DNA of 64,000 bases from Dipteris shenzhenensis (taxonomy: Eukaryota > Polypodiophyta > Polypodiopsida > Gleicheniales). This document shows, in pieces, positions 33,501 to 45,500 of the stretch. Within the stretch, counting starts at the first letter, position 1, and the number at the start of each line of letters is the position of its first letter. The position numbers and the translations under genes are program-made. The stretch lies in the NCBI GenBank assembly GCA_047967505.1, contig CM106538.1, one strand, 5' to 3'. The notes under the pieces are model-generated. The model saw nothing but the letters and a program-made list of their open reading frames with translations, did no database searches and was not told where the DNA came from.

Positions 33501-36500
33501 CGTACGGACACCGTACAGGCGGCCGTACTGTACGGACCCCGCCGTACGGACTGCGTCAAAGAGGCCGCTGCGTCAGGGAAGGTGCATTTCGAATTTCTTT
33601 TTTGGGATTTGTACCCTGCACAGGTACAGCAAGTACAGTAAGTACAGCCTGTACAGCAGGTACAGCAAGTACAGCAGGTACATCAGTTTTTTTTTGGGAA
33701 GAAGAAAAAGAGAGCACTCTGCTCTTCACATTCCCAGTTGTTCAGTTCTCAAAACTGTGTGTTGAAGGTACAGCAAGTACCCTCGTGTCCCTCGTGCTTG
33801 AGGTGACTAGTACCACAGTGTGTGGTGGTTGCACAGTTATCTTGTTTCGGGAAGGTCAAATGCCTTTATTTTGCAGAGGGCTTTTATGCTTTTGCTGAGT
33901 GCAAATCTCAGCTTTTGGGTGACATTTTCAAAGGGCTTTTGCCTGGAAGTTTATGCAGTGTATGCCTTGAGGCAGTGTGGAGCCAGGGTGCCCACATTGA
34001 TCTTGTTTCCGCAGTGTATTCAGTGACATTTCTGCAGGTCACATTTTGTGTACGACACCTTGAAAAATCTCAGTTGAGCCACGCTTGGCCAGGGCGCATC
34101 GAGTTTACTCGGTCCCTAACTGTCCATCGTTGACAGTGCTCAAAAGATTTTCTCTTCAGTGTTTGTACGTTGGGATCTGTGTTGTTATTGTGTACACAGG
34201 GCCGTTTATGCATTGCATTGTCAGGTGAAAGTGCCAGGAGAGCGCTGTATTTTGTATGCTACCTCAGTGTTGAGGTGTTTTTCACTTGGCACAGGTGTCA
34301 AATCAAGGGGCTTTTGCCCAGATTTTGCTTGAGAGCACTTGAGTTACTGTTTGAGACCTTCAGATGCCTTTTATCCCCTTGGCAGAAGGGTGATTGCTTG
34401 GGATTTGTCCCATTCTCTGTTGCAGGTTTGTGACAGGCTGAAGTGTCTGGAGCCTCTTTTCAGTGAACAAAACAGTGTATGATAAGTGGTTTATGCATAT
34501 ACAATCAGTGCAATACCTCATCTGAGGTGGGAGTAGTGTCCAAGACAGCAGTGTTTTGTGCTTCGTCAGCTGATGATGCACTGATAAAGCACTTGTGGAA
34601 CAGCTGCAGCATTCTGAAATTACTGTTTTATGCCTATTTGAGCACGGTACAGTGTGTCAGAAGGTACAGTAACTGGAGGGAAATTTTCTGTTTTGCTGCA
34701 GATTTTTTTTGACAAGTAAAAACAGCACTATTGTGAGTGCTCCTGGCTCTTGATAGAGCAGGTTTTCTGAGAAATCAGAATTTTATTCAGTCATTTTTTT
34801 TTGACTTACAGGGAGTTAGGTACTTTCCTTATCTGATATGGCATCAGGGGGAAGTGAATCATCAATTCTGAACATAAAGAAATTGGAAGGGGCACACAAT
34901 TATGCATTATGGGCAGAACAGTGTTTGAATGTACTTCTGCTAAAGAAGATTTCTAAGCCCATAAGGGTGAAGGGTGTCAAGCCATATGGGATGTCAGATG
35001 ATGAGTGGGAGGAGCTAGATTTGTCCGCGAGGGCTGCTATCATGCTTACTCTCAGTGATTCTCTTGTGTTCAATGTTCAGGCTGAAAAGACCTCTTATGG
35101 CCTATGGCAGAGGCTAGCAGAGTTGTATGCCCAAAAGAGTTCAGCCAGTAAGGTTTATTGGTTGAAGCAGCTGGTTGATCTTCGCATGAAGGAAGGTACA
35201 GCTATGACCTCACACTTGAGTGAGTTCAATGCCATCTTTACACAGCTGATTGCACAGGGGTTGAACCTTGATGAGGAGTTCAAGGCTACTTTCTTGTTGT
35301 GTACCCTCCCTGAGAGTTGGGACACTTTCAAGACCACCCTGTCTAATTCAAATGTCACTCTTATATATGCTGATGTGGAGAGATCCCTCCTTATGGAGGA
35401 GATGAGCAGGAAGAATAATGCGGGCAGCAAGTCTTCAAATGCTTTGCAGGTACAGGAAAGAGGCAGGACTCAGCAGAAGGGGAGATCTGCTGGAAAGTCC
35501 AAATCCCGCAGTCAGTCCCGTGGCAAAAAGGATATTGAATGCTTTTACTGTGGCAAGAAGGGACATGTGAAGTCTAAGTGCTTCAAGTTTATACGGGATC
35601 ATAAAGCCAAGAAGGCTGAGACAAAGGATGCAGGCAGTGGAAGCAAAGGCAAAGGCAAGGCCAAGGCAGATGACTTGGATGCAGTGAATGTTGCAGCAGA
35701 AGACAGTGAAAGTGACAGACATGATGTTTTATGCTCTTCTGCTGTAATTGCACATACATTGGTTATTGATGGCCATGACATGCACACGTGGCTCTTGGAT
35801 TCAGGTGCTTCTTTTCATGTTACTCCTCATAGGGAGTGGTTTACTTCCTACACAGGTACTCATGGAGTTGTTCACCTTGGGAACAACTATGCATGTCAGA
35901 TTTCAGGGATTGGCAGTATACAGATAGTATTCCCTGATGGACGCATATTTATGCTTAATGGTGTTCGCCATGTGCCGCAAATCAAGAAAAATCTGATTAG
36001 CACTGGCTTGTTGGATGACAGTGGTTACCACACCACATTTGGGGATTCCAAATGGGTGATTACTGATGGCCAGGTTGTAGTGGCTGAGGGTTATAAGAGT
36101 GATACCTTGTACCCTCTTTATGTTTCCAGTGTAGGTAATCATGTTGTTGCCATAACCGAGTTGCCAAAGGTTTCATTGTGGCATAGCCGGTTGGGACACA
36201 TGTCCGTTAAAGGAATGCAAGAACTGTCACGTTTGGGTTATCTACCGTCTCTTTCATTTTCAGATTTGCCTACATGTGATCATTGCATATTTGGCAAGCA
36301 TTCTATGACTCCTCATAAGAGGAGAACTCCCCAAAATAGAGCACCGCTTGATCTAGTGCACACTGATTTGTGTGAGATGCCACAGCTATCACCGGGGGTG
36401 CAAAGTATTTCATTACTTTTATTGATGATGCCACACGCAGAGTGTGGGTCTATTTCTTGAAGCATAAAAGCGATGCCTTAGATGCTTTCAAGAAGTTTGT

Positions 36501-39500
36501 CGCTCAGGTTGAGAATCGGACAGGTCGCAGGTTGAAATGCCTCAGATCCGATAATGGGGGTGAGTATGTGTCACATGCTTTTGTACAGTTTTGCGAGGCT
36601 AAGGGCATTAAACAGGAACTCACAACCCCTCATAATGCATCTCAAAATGGTGTGAGTGAGCGGATGAATCGAACTATTCAGGAGAAGGTTCGATGTATGT
36701 TGTCTTATGCTGCATTGCCCCATGGCTTTTGGGCAGAAGCCGTGCAAACAGCAGTTCACATAATTAACAGGTCGCCGAACAAGGCTTTGGAGTTGAAAGT
36801 GCCAGAGGAGGTGTGGTCTGGCAAGCCACCTTCATATAAGCACTTACGTGTGTTTGGCTGCGAGTGCTTTGCTCATATACGCAAAGAACTGCGCATCAAA
36901 CTGGAGCCAAAGTCTTCCAGATGCATCTTTATGGGTTATGGTGACGAAGGTGAAATGGGGTACAGGTTATGGGATCCCGTTAAACGGAAGATTATATGCA
37001 GCAATGATGTCATCTTTAAAGAGGATAGTGTACACAAAGAACCCGTGCAACCTGTGGAATACAGGAGGGTTATTTATGATGATGTCGGACAGCAAAGAAT
37101 GCCCATTTATATGCAGCAGCAGGCTGCTGCAGATAACCCTGTTCAAGAGGGTATACAGGCTGAAAATCAGCCAGATAATTTTGCCAATGATGCACCACTG
37201 GATATGCCAGCAAATGGGGCTGTAGAACAGCCAAATATGGTGGTACAGCCCCCCGTCATGCATGACGAACAGGCTAGACAGCAGCCTAATCCGGAACATT
37301 TTGTTAGGAGGAGCACCCGTGTACAACGGCCTCCTGACAGGTTTGTTCCAGGAGCCAATAATGTGGCTGATTTTATTATGCTGACAGATTGTGGTGAGCC
37401 TTCCAGTTTCAAGGAAGCTATGGGAAGAACAGAGAAAAGGAAGTGGGAGAAAGCCATGCAGTCAGAAATGGACTCCCTACTTCAAAATGATACATGGGAC
37501 TTGGTGCAGCTACCTGCAGGCAGAAAGGTTTTGCCATGCAAGTGGGTTTACAAAGTCAAAGTGGATTCAAATGCTTTACCGAGGTATAAGGCCAGATTGG
37601 TTGCCAAGGGATTTAAGCAGGAGAAGGGCATTGACTTTGATGAGATTTTTTCTCCTGTAGTCAAGATGACTACTTTGAGAGCAGTGTTAGCTCTTGTTGC
37701 TCATGAGGACATGGATTTATGTCAGATGGATGTGAAGACTGCTTTTCTTCACGGAGATCTCCATGATGAGATCTATATGAGTCAGCCAGAGGGATATGCT
37801 GTTAAAGGGAAAGAGCAGCTTGTGTGTAAGCTCAAGAGGAGCTTGTATGGACTCAAGCAGGCGCCAAGAGAATGGTACAAGAAGTTTGATGCCTTCATGC
37901 AGTCCCAAGGGTATCATAGGTGTGAGACCGATCATTGCTTGTACACCAAACGGGCAAAGGATGGCAGTTTGATGCTACTCATTCTATATGTGGATGACAT
38001 GCTAATTGCCAGTAAATCTCAGCAGGAGATTAGTGCTTTGAAGAAGCAACTGCATAAGTCTTTTGACATGAAAGACTTGGGTGATGCAAACCATATTCTT
38101 GGCATGCGGATTACTCGTGACAGGTCCAAGGAACTTTTGTTTCTGTCACAGAAGGAGTACATTTTGCATTTTGCATTGGTATGGATGCTCGTTTAGTAGC
38201 TCCACTACCACAGCTCGTTGTATTAGGATTTTCATAGTCTCATAGACCCATCGGTCTTCCGAAGACTTTAATAAACTTTCTTTCTTTCTTTCTTTCTTTC
38301 TTACCGTGACTATTTTGGACACTTTAGGATTTGATATAATTAAACTCCTATAGAGAATTGTAGTCCTTGTCCTGTGCTAGGGGATGAGGCAAGTGATGGT
38401 CTTAATCAAGATTTTGCAAAACAAATTGATGTAAAGTAAGCTAAGTTTATTGACTGAATTTAGAGCCATGCTTGTTATATGACGAGAGGGCTTTTAGAAT
38501 TTGGCATTTTAGTTGTTGTATGGAAGCCTTTCAGTTGCAATGTTTGTATTCATTGTCATATGTTGTGGATTTGTTTGTTGACAGATTCACGAGAGAACAG
38601 GTTCAACAACTTGACAAAAATAAGCTGTGGGCAAGAGCCTTGGATGGCTCTGACTATCTACCTGGAATGGTATGCACAATCAGTTGACGCTTATTCTGAA
38701 TTTTCAAAGATCTTACCAACCTGCATTAGCCTTAAATTGGTTCCAAATGCATTTGGCTTCAGGTGGGCCTTAACAATATAAAGGAGACTGATTTCGTGAA
38801 TGTGACTATACAGTCACTAATGCGTGTCACTCCACTCAGAGATTTTTTCCTGATTCCTGAAAATTATAAAATTTGCAAGTCTCCCCTTGTTCAAAGATTT
38901 GGGGAGTTGACGAGGAAGATTTGGCATCCACGGAATTTTAAAGGGCAGGTAATGATCAAATTACTGGATATGTAAGCAATCTTTTATTGCATGTGTAGGA
39001 ACTGCTGACAACAAGTTTTCCTCTTCAGAATTTCAATTCAAAGGTCTCTTCTAGTTTCTGATTTCTACTCGAAGGTGCCATTTTACTTAACTGTTCTAAG
39101 GTAAGTGAGGATTCCAATGTGTCACGTATGTTCTTTGTACATACAATGCATATATCTTTCTATCAGAATGGCTGGTAATAGATTCCTTGCAGAAATCACA
39201 GATGCTGACCACAATCCATATTAATTAGAGAAAACAGATCCACCTATAAGTGGAGAGAGAATATGTTTGGACTGACACAACAACTAAGATATGGAAACCT
39301 CTAGAAAATATTTCATGCTAAGAGTTCTATGAAATGCCGAGGTGCAATGTGACCCCTCAATAGATAGCTCGAAAAACTAACGGAACCAAAACCCAAAATC
39401 TCTTAGCACATTCATCTTTAATTATAACATTCATCGACAGGGCTGTCATGTCACTTGCATGAGTTCTATCATAGAAGTTTTTGTTTTGAAATATTAAAAA

Positions 39501-42500
39501 TAAAAAAGCCCTTAAGTTTGTTAGAGGGAGAGGAGAGAGGTGAAGGAGATAGTTTGAACATAGAGAGGGGAGAGGGTGGGCAATTAATGAAGAGGAAGCT
39601 CCCTCCAACTGTGCAGTCTAGTGCTGTTGGACCCCTCTGAACTTCCAAGGATATTCACTGAAACACCGCTTTGCAATGCAGCAATGACATGTTCCATCTT
39701 TCCCCATCTACCCAAGCTGTGGACCAATAGGAAGGGGGGGGTGTACCGCTGGTTGGTGGTTGGACCAAAGCCATGTCCAAAGTTTGGAGAGGAGGTTGTT
39801 GCTGGAGCTAGTGTTTCACGTGCGAGGGGTCCAGGGGGAGGCCGCCAGATTAAAACATCTGACCAATGCAATTGGTGCCTCTGACTCAGGAACGGATCAG
39901 ATTGGATGGCAGAGATGCTCACGCTCATGCCTTAATTGCATTGCTAGTTAAGAGGATGATAATCCCTCACGTTAGACCTTGCAGGACTGCAAAGGATGCT
40001 TAGGATAAGGTGGCCTCTTTGCATCAGATTCACAATGAAGCATGGGTTGCATATCTGTAGAAGCAGGTAGATGGTTCAAGATGGATGAAGGGGAAAGTAT
40101 GGATGCCTCTCTGCTGACTATTGGTTTACAATGATGAGTTTGTGCGAGCTAGTCAGATTGGGTACTCAACTCTGAGTGGACTTCTTGACTCATATCAAGG
40201 GTTTGCAAACACGCTGTGGTTGGTCAACATCGGTAATCCCAACCACTACAGCTTTGATTAGTTGGTCACTTTATTGTTGTAGGAGGAGCAAAGCCATGCT
40301 AATCGGAATGCCTCTATTTCAGATGATCAGGTTTTTGCTACCCATCATAAGGGTAATTAAAAAACAAGAAAGCCTTGTGGGAAACCCATGCATAATTATG
40401 GTAGTACTTATAATGCCAACAAGAATGCACAAAAGAAAGAAGAGATGCAATTATTGCAAGAAACTACATCATGATATCTTTCAATGCCGGAAGCACATAG
40501 AATCAGAAAAGCTGCAGCAGCAGTCTAGCCTCGCAGTTATTGATGCTTCATCTTCACATGAGAAAGATGAATCAGCCAATGTTGCATAACATGATTGGGC
40601 TTTTTGTTGGAGCCTTACTGACCCACCTGTGAGCCCCCATATGAGGAGGACGAGGGCTCAAGGCACTGCAGGAGGTAGGAAACTGCAGACATTATTGCTT
40701 TTCCAGCCGAAAGATTTGATACAATGGGGATAGTCTCCCCTATATTCCTAGCAACCACACGCTGTGTTTTACCTTTATGTACAAATTCCAGCACTCTCTC
40801 GGGAAGAGTTAACTTCGTGGCCTTGTGATGGAACCAAGGCATACCCAAAACCACATCGTGATGTTTCAATGGGGAGATGCAGAAGTCTTCCTGGTCAACA
40901 TAACTTTGTACATGAAGATGGAGCTTCCCTATCAAAGGAGTGACAGGCACAGGGTTCCCACAGAATATTTGGTCATCATCCAGAGCCTTGCCCAACTCCT
41001 CCTCCTTTATTCCCAGCCTCAGGTCTAAATCCTCTGATATGAAATTATCTGTAGCCCCGGGTTTAAACAAAATCAGCGCCTGCTGGTCTCTGTTCTTGCC
41101 CCAAGATAGCAGTAACTGTCTTTCCTCTGGGTTTGTCACTCGGCCCAAAATGTCCAGAATTCCTCCTGCCATCGGCTTTTGCTGTTGTGGTGGCTTTCTC
41201 TGCTCCCTTGGACCCGAAGGCTTCTCAGGGCACTGGGCATGCCCTTCCTTTCCACATCTGAAACATTTCCCCTCTTTGCAAAATATGGCTATCTGCTCAG
41301 AGGAAAATTGGGGTTTGCCCTTAAAGGCTTTTGGTACTTGGTTTCCCCTCGGCTTCTGAGGCTGAAATTCCCTCTTTGGAGCCTTGGGAAACTCCTTTTT
41401 CTTTGCCTGAGGTGTGGTTGTCTTATTCTTGTCTGCTGTCCCGGCATAAAGAGAAGGCACTGTGGTGGGATCTTGTATATTCATTAAACTTGCCACAGTG
41501 GCTGCGTGCATGATATCCTGTATGCCCTTACGTTGCTGGGTACTAACCACAGCCGAAATCTTTGGCGTGAGACCAGACCTGTACTTTCTTACTTGTGTCT
41601 TCTTTGAGACCTTCTTGAAGGGAGTGATTTGCAAAAATGCATCCCAAAATTTCTGGTTGTAGGTCTCTACTGTATCTACTCTATCCATATGCAAGCTGTC
41701 CCAGGTGATAAGAACATTGTCTTTGAATTGCTTGGGCATAAAATGTTTGTAGAAGACTTTCTTGAAGCCCTTCCACTTTCTTGGAGCAGTGCCAACTGTA
41801 GTCTGTGCGCTCCACCATGCACTAGCTCCTGTTGTCAGGTGTAAACTCAAAGAGTCTGAAAACTGCATGGCTTTTCCTGTCTAGCCATATTGGCCATTAA
41901 AAGTTGCCCTGTTGATGAAGGGTTTGAAAAGATACATTTGGGACTGCTCCATCATATCTATTTGTTAAGGAAGGCTTTGCAAGCAGGCTTTGGAAAGTTT
42001 TCACATGTAGGACTGCAAGGGAGCACCAACCCAATGGAGGTCCAATCAAGCAATCTACTAGAGAATGGTTGGTAATATGCTATACTTAACTAACACAACT
42101 AACACCAGACCTATGTTTGGTTGGTAATATGCTGTACTTAACTAACACCAGACCTAACATAGCGTTTGCAATTGGAGTCCTATGCCAATTCTCATCCAAA
42201 CCGAGGGAGGATCACATGAAAGGTTTGAAGGTACGTTAAGGGAACATCTAGCTACATGATCATCGCTCGCTCCGATGTTGAGCTCGGAGGATTTTGCGAT
42301 TCGGATTGGGGTAGAGATTGGGACACATGGTGTTCCACTACACGTTAGTAGTTACTGCTTCATGTTAGCAGGTGGGACCATACCATGGCTAAGTAAGAAG
42401 CAACTTATTGTTGCCTTGTCTTCTACAAAGGCTGAATGTAGGGCAGCTTGTCAAGCGGCATGCGAGTCTCTCTGGCTCAGATGGATGCTTGAGGACATGG

Positions 42501-45500
42501 GAGTTCTTCAGGAGGTAACTCTAATGATTTTTTTATTTTTTTAAAAAGAACTTTGAAAAACCAAGCATACTATCAACCAAAGGGACCAGCTTGTTCCAAA
42601 GAGCCCAGCTCACTGCCTAGGGAATCTCTGGAATAGGGGATAAGAACCAGGGGAAAGGGGGGGGGACTATACAACCAGCGAATCCCTTGCGGTGTGAAAA
42701 TGCAAAAGGCACCTGCAAGCCATGCCTTGCAAAAACGTGCCCGCCTTGCGGCAGTCACTCTAGAACCCGTAGTCGTGCGCTCCCAGGTGGAACGCAGGGT
42801 GTAGATAATGTCTTGCCAGATGGAGACCAAACTGGCCGAGGGTGGAACATGGTGCTTGCCCATCACAAGGCTGCAGCGCGCAACCCATATGCTCCAAGCT
42901 ATAATGCTGTTCACTACATCCCACATGTCCTCCCCTCGTGTAGATGGAGAATCTAGCAGAGTAGGAGGGGTTGCCTCCTGAAGCTCGATCCTCTTGATGC
43001 TCTGATTGTAGATCTTGTACGCAGGGGAGACCTCGTCTATATGGAAAGCATGGCCTCCCTCTGCTAACCAAGCCGCCATGCTGCCCTAGGTGAAGCCTCT
43101 CTGTAGGCTTTGTAGTTCGGCCACAATCCGGAGGGATCCCAACCAAATCCTATGTCCACTGGGCAGCTCTAGAGGCAGTGAGGTATCGTCTCGAGGATCC
43201 CGTCAGTGGAATGATGACATCGTCCATCCACTTGCATTTGCTCCAACCAAGGTCCTATTGGCGGACCCCTGTGGGTGGCCAACCAGAAGAAATAGGCGGA
43301 TCTTCCTTGGCCGCAAGCTGGACCATAGACACGTCCAAAATTTGGATCTGACCTCCTGTGGCACTTGTTGTACTGTCCAGTGCCTCTCCCTTGAAGGGGT
43401 CCAAGTAACTGCCTCGATCTACAGCCTCCATCCAATCCGTGTAGGGTAGGAGAGAAAGGCCACCTCATCCATGTGCTGTGTGTGGCCTACCCTGGAAGGC
43501 CAAGACCACTCACTCGGATCCCACTACACCTCCCGTAGAGGTTGGCCCTCCCACATCCAAAGGCGTCACCTAGGGGCGTCCTACTCTGGAATGCTAGGGG
43601 GGTCAATGTGCCACTCCTTGCCCAAATGACTCACTACTCTGACCACCTCTGAATGTCGTTGCCCCGCTGAATTATGCATAATCCTTAGGGGTATCTCGGT
43701 CTTGGAGAGCTGTCCAAGCCATCTGCTATCCGCCCATGAGCAAAATCCCTCCCACCAAGACTCATGGATGGGAAGATCGATCTCCCTCATTGGATGCCCT
43801 GCACCTCGCATGTGAGCTAGGACTCCAAGACTCTCCTTTGTCTCCATGGGGAGCTTGCTCTACCTACCAAAGGAACTGGTTGGGCTGTTGTCCCACTGAG
43901 CCAACCTATGTGAGCCGATTGTCCAAGCATGAGAGGATCCTGATCCCTAATCTTCGGGTACCCACATCAGTTGGGAGCCCTTCCCCTTGAGCGGAGCCTC
44001 CGAGAAGATCCATCTGTGACTGCTGCTACTGCCCCCCTGTGCGTGGGGTGTTCAGGAGCAGCTCCCTTCTAGGGCTCTGCGCCTGGATTGAGGCCGCGCA
44101 CGATTAGCTTGCCCAAAAGGGCTCACTTTGCATCTCGGAAAAGCGTCGTTGTGTGGATGTGTACACATTCAGGATCCCAATCCTTGATTCTCCCACGTTT
44201 ACTCCCATCCAAACCGCCCGACCTATGATCAACTCGCCCTGGTCGTAAATCTCTGGGGTCACTGCCTAGAAGGCTGAAATGCAAACCCCACTGCAAGAGA
44301 CCAGACCTCTGGGCCCTGTCGCGGGAGGTGGTGGTGATGGCGGCCAATGTCCGCTGCAGAAAACATTTGCTCCTGAACCAAAAGAAAGTCTAATGTCCGT
44401 CCTACCATGGCCCTTTGCAACTCTTGATGAAGCATCAAATACTGTGGAGTTGATTGCGTGGCCGGTCGTGGATCCTATGCACATTCTAACTCATGAAGGT
44501 CCAACTCATGAGTCTGAAGCGTGGGTGAAACAAGGCTCTCTTATGCGTAGGAGCTTGTATTGGGTTTTGAGGGGAAGTAGTCCGTATCTGTAAGGCGGTG
44601 TACAAGAGGTATGATCGGCTCTACTCCCACCGTTGAAGCCCACTTCATCAAGAGGGAAACCTCCACATCAAGCTTGGCTGTGTAGTGATGGAGTGACCAA
44701 TGTGTGACCTGTGTGAATTGCACCTCTGGCCCCACTCGTATCACTGCCATGCCCAAGCCCACACCAGGCCTCTCCGGAGAGAAGCTAAGTTGGAAAAGAC
44801 TGAGTCACCTTGCGTGAGTCAAATATCTAGCCCCTGGGGGCTTATCCACTCCGCCATCATGCGTTTGACAAAAGTGGAGGTCCACTTCTCCTCGCCCGTG
44901 GCAGAGAAGTTAAAGCTCCAGAATGCATGGGTGCGAGAGCCCCCACGCCAATGGAATCCCCTTTGCGGGGCTGCAAGGTCATCACTGTCATCTCCAGTGC
45001 AAGGGGTACTCATCTGGGATCTCGAGGTAATTCCATGGGCCTAGCCTCCAAAACTCCATAGGTAGGGGTTGCCCAGGGTGAGGCCTCAAGCCTGGTAGCT
45101 GAGAGAACAAGCCCTCCGACTCATAACTCTGCGAGGAGGCAGAGTCCTAAGGAGGAGAGGAAGAGGGTTGAGGCTCAGAAGAGGAAGTTGCAACACTAGG
45201 GGAAGAGGAGGACGCAGTCATGCCCTTGCCCAAAGGCTTTGGGACGGGACCATGACTGGGAGGGGGCAGGAGGCGAAAGAAGAGGTGGCTGAAGTTGTTG
45301 CAGGGAGGGAGCAGAGGGCGGGTGGTGAGAGTGACTGCAGTAGGGGGGGCAGGCGAGGGGGGGGGAAGGGGAGAGGATGGAGGCAGGGGGCTGAGCTTAA
45401 AGTGGGAACTGGACGAGGGAGCTGGCCGCGGGGGAGGGGAGGTTCGAGGTAGACTTCAAGGCTGCTGGGGAGCTACCCGAGGCGTACTGAGGACCTGGCA

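Larger units (their letters stand above)
32976..38165 (+). mobile_element. Copia-B: Ty1/Copia retrotransposon, 3'-truncated, near-intact coding region
   Basis: 5' LTR (about 32976-33188), tRNA-iMet PBS at 33191, a 1.6-kb leader, then gag-PR-IN-RT from 34838. The coding region is open for about 1100 codons except for one frameshift in a G run near 36394, and all visible catalytic residues are kept. It ends inside RT (LSQKEYI, about 38165). RNase H, PPT and 3' LTR are missing, replaced by a LINE 3' tail. Compared with Copia-A this copy is young. Confidence 0.9.
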
